A stretch of DNA of 64,000 bases from Bacteroidota bacterium (GTDB lineage Bacteria > Bacteroidota > Ignavibacteria > Ignavibacteriales > Melioribacteraceae). Under the pieces are notes generated by a model. That model ran no database searches. It saw only the letters and a program-made list of their open reading frames with translations, and was not told the origin of the DNA. Shown one piece after another: positions 18,613 to 25,606 of the stretch. Position 1 is the stretch's first letter, and each line of letters opens with the position of its first letter. A program made the translations under genes and the position numbers. The stretch covers positions 1-64,000 of the forward strand of contig JAHJUE010000010.1 in NCBI GenBank assembly GCA_018829205.1, read 5' to 3'.

Positions 18613-18696
18613 TTCGGGAAGTTATTCTAAGGTCGTTAGAAAGGAGACTTCCCGAAACTTCAATTTCGCAGGGATCAACCTCGAATTGTATTGAAG
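18613..18696 (-). promoter_or_regulatory. structured 5' leader of gltB: two adjacent complex hairpins
   Basis: Two hairpins sit in tandem in the gltB untranslated leader. The first (18658-18696) pairs CTTCAAT with ATTGAAG and then TTCG with CGAA, closed by a short GG/CC stem. The second (18613-18656) is a perfect 10-bp outer stem (TTCGGGAAGT with ACTTCCCGAA) plus a 6-bp inner stem (TTCTAA with TTAGAA). Only one base separates them. No T-run follows, so this is not a simple terminator. It does not match the glutamine-riboswitch consensus I know. A regulatory RNA or protein-binding leader is plausible. Confidence 0.55.
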
Positions 18697-18741
18697 CGGT
18701 CAATGGCGTTATTTTGCATATCAATTTCATATTCAAACTGC

Positions 18742-18769
18742 ATTATAATATATTTTTGCAAAAATGCAA
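18742..18769 (-). promoter_or_regulatory. sigma-70-like promoter of gltB
   Basis: Read on the minus strand, TTGCAT (18764-18769) and TATAAT (18742-18747) are separated by 16 bases. The predicted transcript starts near 18735 and would carry the structured leader and about 230 untranslated bases before gltB. Confidence 0.6.
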
Positions 18770-18819
18770 GAATAGAAAATATTTAAATGTATATAACCTT
18801 GTTTCTATTGTATATTTAT

Positions 18820-19518
18820 TTATAATGAAACTCCGAAAACCATATATGCAATTTCTGCTTTTGGATTTATTATAAACGAAGTAAATACAGGTAATTGAAA
18901 ATCATCGGTAATTTTAATCGATTTACTGGCGGTTACTCCAATATTAATAATCGCTAAATTATCTGATCCGTAATAACCCGGATTATCTTCACTTCCCGGA
19001 GTACCTCCGACAAATAAGTCTAAACCCACTTCACCGACAGAGGTTGAATATCCGATTTCGAAATAAATATTATTCCCCACATCATTATGAAAATTATAGT
19101 AAGCTGCAATCGAGATTGGTCCGGAATATGCAGCTCCTATTTCTAATGTATGAGCGCCTGCACCTTCGCCGTCAAATTTTCCTATTTTGGTGCCGGCTTC
19201 AGGAAAGTAATAATCTGTTAATATTAATCCGAAATCTCCGAAGGAATATCCTACGTAAGCATCAATTTCAAAATTTGCAATATCACTAACATCTTTAACC
19301 AAAGCATAGGATCCCCAAAATCCGGCTTCAAACCCAGAGTTGCTGTAAGATAAAGACGGCTGAATATTAGGAGCTTTATTAATTTCCAAACCTCTCCACA
19401 TATATTTACTTACAATATCGGCACCTAAATTAATTTCTTGAGCATTTAAATTAAAAGAAGAAAAAACAAAAGTGAGAGCTATAAAAACCGCGGTAAAAAA
19501 TTTATTAATATTTTTCAT
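18820..19518 (-). CDS. TIGR02001/TorF-like putative outer-membrane porin
   Basis: A 232-residue exported protein. The signal peptide (KNINKFFTAVFIALTFVFSS) ends at NAQ. The mature part begins with the family hallmark GADIVSKYMWRGLEINK, then PSLSYSNSGFEAGFWGSY, and continues with alternating aromatic/hydrophobic beta strands up to a C-terminal EIAYMVFGVSL, as expected for a small beta-barrel. In many bacteria members of this family are encoded beside amtB and PII genes, as here, which suggests a role in outer-membrane passage of a nitrogen compound. A good ribosome site (AGAGGA) precedes the ATG. Substrate unknown. Confidence 0.75.
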   Translation of the reverse strand: MKNINKFFTAVFIALTFVFSSFNLNAQEINLGADIVSKYMWRGLEINKAPNIQPSLSYSNSGFEAGFWGSYALVKDVSDIANFEIDAYVGYSFGDFGLILTDYYFPEAGTKIGKFDGEGAGAHTLEIGAAYSGPISIAAYYNFHNDVGNNIYFEIGYSTSVGEVGLDLFVGGTPGSEDNPGYYGSDNLAIINIGVTASKSIKITDDFQLPVFTSFIINPKAEIAYMVFGVSL

Positions 19519-19599
19519 ATAATCCTCTAGAAATGTTAGTATAAAACTATTATAAAAATAATGTTAAATATAAATTTAATTTAAGAATGATTTTTAAAA

Positions 19600-20853
19600 T
19601 TAATATCTAGCTTTTTCAAATTCAGGATATGCTTCCATTCCATGCTCACCGTAATCCAAACCTTCAACTTCTTCTTCCTCGCTTACTCTAATTCCAATTG
19701 ATTTTTTCAGCGCATACCATAAAAAAGATGAAAACAACAAAATAAAAATACCAACAGACCCTACTCCAACTATTTGAAACCACAATTGTTCAAAACCGGC
19801 CTTACTACCAAAAATACCTACGGCAAGAGTTCCAAAAATACCGCAGACTAAATGAACAGAAAGAGCACCGACAGGGTCATCAATTTTTATTTTATCGAAA
19901 AATATCACTGAAAACACTACAATTATTCCGGCGATAAATCCTATAATTAAAGATTCAAGCGGACTCATTAAATCTGCCCCTGCGGTAATTCCGACTAATC
20001 CGGCTAAAATGCCGTTCAATACCATTGATATATCAGGCTTCTTCAACAAAATCCATGCAGTTATCATTGCCCCGACTGCTCCTGCGCTGGCTGCCAACGA
20101 TGTTGTAACAAACACAAGTGAAACAAGTCCGGCATCTGCCGAAAATACGGATCCGCCGTTAAATCCGAACCATCCCAGCCAAAGCAGGAAAACACCTATA
20201 GTCGCAAGCGGCATACTATGCCCGGGTTTAGGATTAATTTTATTGCCGACATATTTGCCTATCCTAGGCCCAAGGAAAATAATACCTGTAAGCGCTCCCC
20301 ATCCTCCTACGGAGTGAACTAGGGTAGAACCTGCGAAATCATAAAAGCCAAGTTCGTTTAAAAATCCGCCGCCCCATTTCCACATTCCTGCAATTGGATA
20401 TGCTATACCTACAAATAATGTTGCGAAAAGAAGAAAGCTCGAAAGTTTAATTCTTTCAGCGACAGCGCCCGAAACAATTGTAGCGGCAGTTGCGGCAAAC
20501 ATTCCCTGGAATAAAAAATCAGTCCAATACGTATAACCAATGTTATATGCGCTTGTAATTCCAGCTTCATTTGTGCTTATTCCAAATCCCGCAAAACCGA
20601 AAAGTCCTCCCGCAAAATCGGAACCTGGATACATTAGATTAAAACCTACCAAATAGTATGTAATGATTCCGATAGCAGGAATAACTGAATTTTTAAATAA
20701 TATGTTAACTGTGTTTTTAGATTGAGTAAGTCCCGTTTCGAGAGTTGCAAAACCAAGGTGCATTATAAATACCAGCGCTGTTGCAATCATCATCCATAAA
20801 TTATTGATTGTAAACAGATTATTAGTAACCATATTTGTTATTTCATTATCCAT
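19600..20853 (-). CDS. amtB: ammonium transporter (Amt/Mep/Rh family)
   Basis: A 417-residue inner-membrane channel with about 11 hydrophobic helices. The family signature DFAGSTLVHSVGGWGALTG contains the first pore-lining His, and the region MHLGFATLETGLTQSKNTVNI near the N-terminus is also diagnostic. The C-terminus (DYGEHGMEAYPEF) is the conserved tail that docks PII. The ribosome site AAAGGGA is good. It lies 54 bases after the PII gene and 81 before the porin gene, so PII-amtB-porin is probably one transcript. Confidence 0.95.
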   Translation of the reverse strand: MDNEITNMVTNNLFTINNLWMMIATALVFIMHLGFATLETGLTQSKNTVNILFKNSVIPAIGIITYYLVGFNLMYPGSDFAGGLFGFAGFGISTNEAGITSAYNIGYTYWTDFLFQGMFAATAATIVSGAVAERIKLSSFLLFATLFVGIAYPIAGMWKWGGGFLNELGFYDFAGSTLVHSVGGWGALTGIIFLGPRIGKYVGNKINPKPGHSMPLATIGVFLLWLGWFGFNGGSVFSADAGLVSLVFVTTSLAASAGAVGAMITAWILLKKPDISMVLNGILAGLVGITAGADLMSPLESLIIGFIAGIIVVFSVIFFDKIKIDDPVGALSVHLVCGIFGTLAVGIFGSKAGFEQLWFQIVGVGSVGIFILLFSSFLWYALKKSIGIRVSEEEEVEGLDYGEHGMEAYPEFEKARY

Positions 20854-20907
20854 ATATTTTCCCTTTAAATTTTCTTTAAATAAGTTTCAAATAATATTAT
20901 TCTGAAA

Positions 20908-21246
20908 TTAAATTGCTCCTTCGCCCGACTCTTCGGTTCTTATTCTAATAGCCTCTTCAATATTATAAATGAATATTTTACCGTCGCCTATTTCACCTGT
21001 TTTGCATTTCTCAACAATAATAGAAACGGCTTTTTCCGCGGCATCGTCGGTACAAACAAGTTCAACCTTTACTTTAGGCACAAACTCAAGATTGTATTCG
21101 GAACCCCTGTAAATTTCTTTATGCCCTTTTTGTCTGCCGTATCCCCGCACTTCACTTACAGTGATGCCCGCAAACCCGGCATCCTGAAGTTCGGTATGAA
21201 GATCTTCTAATTTATGAGGACGAATAATGGCTTCAACTTTTTTCAT
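20908..21246 (-). CDS. glnK: nitrogen regulatory protein PII
   Basis: A 112-residue trimeric signal protein that binds ATP/ADP and 2-oxoglutarate and plugs the Amt channel when nitrogen is plentiful. The T-loop carries GRQKGHKEIYRGSEYN with Tyr51, the usual uridylylation site, and the ATP-binding KVKVELVC and GDGKIFIYNIEEAIRIRT motifs follow. The start at 21246 (MKKVEAII) is chosen because GGAG is placed correctly in front of it; a longer in-frame start at 21258 would bury that site in coding sequence. Its linkage to amtB makes GlnK the better name than GlnB. Confidence 0.93.
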   Translation of the reverse strand: MKKVEAIIRPHKLEDLHTELQDAGFAGITVSEVRGYGRQKGHKEIYRGSEYNLEFVPKVKVELVCTDDAAEKAVSIIVEKCKTGEIGDGKIFIYNIEEAIRIRTEESGEGAI

Positions 21247-21579
21247 ATATTTCTCCATTTTATTTTGAAACGGCTTATTTTATTTGGTTTATTTTGATCT
21301 TTACCTTAATTTATAAGTTATTGAGGGGCAAATATAATACTTTATTAGTTTATTGCAACGCTTTGCCTAAATAATTTATGTAAAAAATTGTCACGGCCTT
21401 ATAAAAGCAACATTTTTATGAATATTATTTAATTTTTTAATACGCGGGTGAGAATTAATTCATTTTTTAATTTGACAAAGTCCGAAAGTATCTAGATAGT
21501 AAGTATTATTGGAATTATGTTTTCGTATTCATATATTCATTCATCTTCTTAATGTTTAATAAATTATGCAGGTAAACTT
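21247..21579. other. divergent promoter region between PII and DUF4412-like genes
   Basis: About 330 bases without a gene. It holds the PII promoter-like pair (separate entry), a plus-strand TTGACA at 21472-21477 about 105 bases before the 21580 gene but without a convincing -10 box, and otherwise AT-rich DNA. No hairpin or operator stood out. Confidence 0.45.
21331..21358 (-). promoter_or_regulatory. sigma-70-like promoter of the PII-amtB unit
   Basis: On the minus strand TTGCAA (21353-21358) and TATATT (21331-21336) are 16 bases apart, about 85 bases before the PII start. The -35 element and spacing resemble the gltB promoter, consistent with shared control of the nitrogen genes. Confidence 0.5.
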
Positions 21580-22392
21580 ATGAATAGCAGAAAAATTTTA
21601 TTCATTGTAGGTGTTTTTGTTTCCACATTTAGTTCGGCGTCAATGTTTGCCGGGGGCATCATAACTATTGAAGAAAACAGAAGAAACAAGACTGTAATTA
21701 ATAAAACGTTTATCGAAAAGCATTTAATGCGAATGGAATCTAAGATTGATGATGAAATGTATATAGCAATATTTAATGCGGAAAAAGAAATTCTATATAA
21801 TCTGGATATTCAAAACAAAACATATGTTCAAATTACAAAAACCGACCTCGAAAAGGTAGGCAGTAAAATGAACAACGTAAATAGTATGCTGGAAGAGAAA
21901 CTAAAAGATCTTCCTGAAGAGCAGAAAGAAATGATGAGGAAAATGCTTCAGCAAAAAATGCCCGGTCAAGCCGAACAGAAAAAAGACAAAACATATTCGC
22001 TTATCAGTGAAAATGAAAAAGTAATGAATTGGAAGTGCGATAAATATAGAGTAAAAGAAGGGGATGATTTGCTGAAAGACGTATGGGTTACTGACTGGAA
22101 AAACTCAGGATTAAAAGTTGAATATAAAAATGTTTTAAAATCGATGGAAAAGTTTTTTAATTTTTTCACCTCTCAGCTTGGAAACCAGGTTAAATCTCAA
22201 TCATTAAATCTTGATTTCAGTCTTGCGGATAAAGGAATTCCCGTTAAAACAATTTATTACGCAAACGGAGAAGAAAACGGATCTTCGATTGTAAAAGAAA
22301 TTAAAGAAGAAGAACTGCCGATTACTTTGTTTATTGTACCGACCGATTTTAAAAGATCCAATCCATTTGAACAGTTTCAAATAACAGATTAG
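21580..22392 (+). CDS. secreted DUF4412-like protein, unknown function
   Basis: A 270-residue exported protein: hydrophobic N-terminus (KILFIVGVFVSTFSSASMFAG) followed by a beta-rich region (GGIITIEENRRNKTVINKTFIEKHLMRMES). A basic, Met/Gln/Lys-rich helix (KEMMRKMLQQKMPGQ) sits in the middle, and a conserved-looking MNWKCDKYRVKEG with a single Cys follows. The layout resembles DUF4412 proteins of Bacteroidota, whose function is not established. It is divergent from the PII gene and convergent with the 16-residue-repeat gene (only 5 bases between stop codons). Confidence 0.6.
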   Translation: MNSRKILFIVGVFVSTFSSASMFAGGIITIEENRRNKTVINKTFIEKHLMRMESKIDDEMYIAIFNAEKEILYNLDIQNKTYVQITKTDLEKVGSKMNNVNSMLEEKLKDLPEEQKEMMRKMLQQKMPGQAEQKKDKTYSLISENEKVMNWKCDKYRVKEGDDLLKDVWVTDWKNSGLKVEYKNVLKSMEKFFNFFTSQLGNQVKSQSLNLDFSLADKGIPVKTIYYANGEENGSSIVKEIKEEELPITLFIVPTDFKRSNPFEQFQITD

Positions 22393-22397
22393 TATTA

Positions 22398-23513
22398 TTA
22401 CAAATGTAAATTTACAAACGGAAGCACTTTAAAAGGTTGGGGATTATTATCGGCAATATTAATCAATCCTATTTGTACTCCGTTTAACATTTCTGCTATA
22501 TTAAATAACCCTATTGTCAAACCGAATTGTTCTTTTATTTTATTATAACCTGAAAAAGAAACCCCTTTCAATAAATCTATTTCAGTCCAGCAAATTGAGA
22601 AGTTGGCTCCGTAATAATTTTCCGCTTCGGTTTTATAGCCAGCAAATGATAATCCTTTAATATCCGAAAAAGTTGAAATTTTACCAATGGCCGTGCTTAT
22701 TCCTACTATATCTCCTTCTTCAGAAATAACTCCAAGACCACCAAAATTTATTCCTTTAATTCCTTTAATACCCACTAATGCAAGTCCGCCAAAATTAAAA
22801 CCATAAATTGATTCCTGCGATACTAAAGCGAGACCGGCGGCATTAAATCCTGTTATATTTGAATTTGAAACAGCTGCCAGACCGGCAATATTAATCCCTT
22901 TAATTTCAGATTGAGAAACAAGTGCCAGAGAACTTAAATTCATACCAAACATTTCTTTTTCTGAAACTAAAGCTAATCCGCCTAAATTTATACCGCTAAT
23001 TTTTCCCTGGCATACAAGTGCTAATCCGCCAATGTTTATTCCTTTTATATTGTTTTGGGCGACTTGTGCAAGACCGCCGATATTTACACCGATAATATCG
23101 CCGCCGGAGACTAAGGCCAATCCTCCCAAATTAAATCCGGTCATTCTTTCACTTGAAATGGAAGCGGCTATACCTAGATTAATACCGTGAATTCTGCTTG
23201 CCAAGGTAGCCAAACCAATAGCCGCCCCGTTTATTTCAGAATTAGGATTTTCTTCAGGTTTCCAAAGCGAAATATTAATTCCATTAATTTCTTTTATACC
23301 GCAATCTGAAAAATTAACTCTTATGCCGGTATGATATGACGAATTGCCGAAACTAATTCCGTAATTTTTATATCCTAAATTAATGTCCTTATGGTTGCAA
23401 TCGGAAAGAGTTGAATCTTCTTCAAATAAATCACTGTTTACATTTATTTGAGAATATGAATTTGAAGTGAAGAAATAGATTAGGATTATAACTGAATAAA
23501 TAATTACTTTCAT
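22398..23513 (-). CDS. secreted protein of exact 16-residue repeats (LA_2272-like surface repeat protein)
   Basis: A 371-residue protein with a signal peptide (residues 1-21). From residue about 110 to 270 it consists of ten consecutive repeats of exactly 16 residues, of the form GxNxGGLALVSxxxIx (glycines at 110, 126, 142, 158, 174, 190, 206, 222, 238 and 254). The C-terminal part has looser GLTIGLFNIAEMLNGVQIGL-type repeats. Such regular Gly-Asn turns with buried Leu/Ala/Val suggest a beta-solenoid or a beta-rich outer-membrane fold. It resembles the Leptospira LA_2272 type of surface repeat proteins, by my recollection of the repeat. Function unknown. Confidence 0.7.
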   Translation of the reverse strand: MKVIIYSVIILIYFFTSNSYSQINVNSDLFEEDSTLSDCNHKDINLGYKNYGISFGNSSYHTGIRVNFSDCGIKEINGINISLWKPEENPNSEINGAAIGLATLASRIHGINLGIAASISSERMTGFNLGGLALVSGGDIIGVNIGGLAQVAQNNIKGINIGGLALVCQGKISGINLGGLALVSEKEMFGMNLSSLALVSQSEIKGINIAGLAAVSNSNITGFNAAGLALVSQESIYGFNFGGLALVGIKGIKGINFGGLGVISEEGDIVGISTAIGKISTFSDIKGLSFAGYKTEAENYYGANFSICWTEIDLLKGVSFSGYNKIKEQFGLTIGLFNIAEMLNGVQIGLINIADNNPQPFKVLPFVNLHL

Positions 23514-23566
23514 ATTTATTACCGGATTATTTTCACATTAGACTAATACTGACATAAATATGTTAC

Positions 23567-23596
23567 AAAAAAAAAGCCTCGAATAATCGAGGCTTT
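23567..23596 (-). terminator. strong rho-independent terminator of the subtilase-OPT operon
   Basis: A 10-bp perfect stem (23573-23582 with 23587-23596), loop of four bases, followed on the minus strand by nine T residues. It lies 28 bases after the OPT stop codon and isolates the operon from the repeat-protein gene. Confidence 0.9.
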
Positions 23597-23623
23597 ACAA
23601 TTATTTTACACTTTTAAAACAGA

Positions 23624-25606
23624 CTAATCCTCTTTTTTCGCTCTCATGGAATCAAAATACATATATGAACAAAGCGCTGCCAGCATAAAGAAAGCTGTTA
23701 TTTCTCCGGCATTTGATTCGGCCCATTCAGCTGCGAACCAATTTATTCCCGAAGATTTTAATATTACGCTTACTACACCCATTAAAGCTCCGCCTGCAAT
23801 AAAACCTGAAGCAATAAGAATTCCTTTTTCTTTTCTGGCTTTATTTAATTCTTCGTCTTTACTTCTTGTAGAGACCAAATGAGAAATGATACCGCCAAGC
23901 AAAATCGGAGTGTTTAATTCCATAGGCAGATACATACCTAAAGCAAAAGCAAGCGCGGGTACTTTAATCATTGTTAAAACTAATGCCATAAATGCTCCGG
24001 CAATATACATCATCCAAGGAGCAGGCTGGTTGGACATAAGAGGCTGAATTACGGCAGCCATTGCGTTAGCCTGAGGAGCCGGCAATGCGCTTCCTGTAAA
24101 GCCGTAGGTGTCATTTAGCAACAATATAACCCAGCCGACTGTCGCTGCCGAAACAATAGTCCCCAAGAATTTCCATTTTTCCTGTTTATAAGGAGATGAA
24201 CCCAACCAATACCCGATTTTAAGATCAGTAATAAAAGCTCCCGATACTGAAAGAGCCGTGCAGACAACTCCGCCGATAAGTAAAGCAGATACCATTCCAG
24301 CCGGCCCTGTTAATCCAACGGAAACAAGAATTACGGATGATAAAATAAGCGTCATTAATGTCATTCCTGAAACAGGGTTGGTTCCCACAATTGCAATAGC
24401 ATTAGCGGCTACAGTTGTAAAAAGGAAAGAAATAATTAATACAATAAGCAATCCAACTATTGCGTGAAGAAAATTATGAACTACGCCGAACATGAAAAAA
24501 ATAAATATTACAATTGCAGTAATTATTATTCCGATTGTAATAATCTTCATCGGAATATCACGCTGTGTTCTAAGCTGATTATTGGAATCACCCGATTTAG
24601 CATGCAATATTTCTTTAATTCCCAAAGCGAAAGCGCTTTTAATAATTCCAGATGAACGTATGATTCCTACTAATCCTGCCATCGCGATACCGCCGATACC
24701 TATGTGCCGCACATAGCTGCTGAATATTTGTTCGGCGCTCATATCTTTAATTAATGCGGTAACATTAGCTCCAATCGGGGATGTTATATAATCACCCAAA
24801 TATGCAAAAATTGGTATTATAACAAACCATGACACAAAAGATCCGGCTGCTATAATTGCTGAATATTTTAATCCAATAATAAAACCCAAACCGGTAACAG
24901 CCGCGCCTGTATTTATCTTAAATACCAATTTAAATTTATCGGCAAGGACTTCACCGTAAGGGATTACACGGGTAGAAAAAACTTCGCCCCACCATCCGAA
25001 TGTAGCTACAATAAAATCATAAGCGCCTCCAATAAGTCCGCTTACAACCAATACCATAGCCTGGCTTCCGCCTTTTTCTCCGGCTACTAAAACTTCTGTG
25101 GTAGCTGTAGCTTCGGGGAAAGGAAATTTACCGTGCATCTCAGCAACAAAATATTTTCTAAAAGGGATTAGAAATAATATTCCTAAAAAACCGCCAAGCA
25201 TTGATGCGATAAAAATTTGGAAAAAATCAACTTCAAGACCCAGAATATACAATGCGGGCAAAGTAAAAATTGCACCGGCAACTATGGACCCGGAAGTGGA
25301 GCCAATGGATTGAATAATAACATTTTCGCCCAATGCTTTATGTCTTTTAAAAACCGTAGAAAGTCCAACGGCTAAAATAGCGATAGGAATAGCCGCTTCA
25401 AAAACCTGTCCTATTTTTAAACCGAGATAAGCAGCGGCAGCTGAAAAAAGCATTGCCATTACTAATCCCCAAAGAACAGACCATATATTTACTTCAGGTA
25501 CATTTTCTTTCGGCGACATTATAGGTACATACTGTTCACCCGGTTTCAATTCAAAATATGCGTTATCGGGTAATCCGGCAATTTTTGTAACTTCATGTTC
25601 ACTCAT
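23624..25606 (-). CDS. OPT-family oligopeptide transporter
   Basis: A 660-residue inner-membrane protein with about 14-16 hydrophobic segments. The N-terminal EVNIWSVLWGLVMAMLFSAAAAYLGLKIGQ and FPFPEATATTEVLVAGEKGG are hallmark stretches of the prokaryotic OPT family, which imports oligopeptides (or, in some branches, metal chelates). Its ATG overlaps the stop of the secreted TPPII-like peptidase by four bases, so it is co-translated with a protease that would make small peptides. A strong terminator follows. The substrate is inferred from this linkage and not proven. Confidence 0.88.
   Translation of the reverse strand: MSEHEVTKIAGLPDNAYFELKPGEQYVPIMSPKENVPEVNIWSVLWGLVMAMLFSAAAAYLGLKIGQVFEAAIPIAILAVGLSTVFKRHKALGENVIIQSIGSTSGSIVAGAIFTLPALYILGLEVDFFQIFIASMLGGFLGILFLIPFRKYFVAEMHGKFPFPEATATTEVLVAGEKGGSQAMVLVVSGLIGGAYDFIVATFGWWGEVFSTRVIPYGEVLADKFKLVFKINTGAAVTGLGFIIGLKYSAIIAAGSFVSWFVIIPIFAYLGDYITSPIGANVTALIKDMSAEQIFSSYVRHIGIGGIAMAGLVGIIRSSGIIKSAFALGIKEILHAKSGDSNNQLRTQRDIPMKIITIGIIITAIVIFIFFMFGVVHNFLHAIVGLLIVLIISFLFTTVAANAIAIVGTNPVSGMTLMTLILSSVILVSVGLTGPAGMVSALLIGGVVCTALSVSGAFITDLKIGYWLGSSPYKQEKWKFLGTIVSAATVGWVILLLNDTYGFTGSALPAPQANAMAAVIQPLMSNQPAPWMMYIAGAFMALVLTMIKVPALAFALGMYLPMELNTPILLGGIISHLVSTRSKDEELNKARKEKGILIASGFIAGGALMGVVSVILKSSGINWFAAEWAESNAGEITAFFMLAALCSYMYFDSMRAKKED

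Noticed and set aside
18613-18696. Known glutamine riboswitch or tRNA-like element in the gltB leader
   Set aside because: Conserved loop sequences of the glutamine aptamers, and a proper T-loop/anticodon arrangement, could not be found; reported instead as an unknown structure.
21345-21370. Sigma-54-like site before the PII gene (AGGCA...TTGCA on the minus strand)
   Set aside because: GG and GC are separated by 9 instead of 10 bases, which usually abolishes RpoN recognition; a sigma-70-like pair overlaps it.
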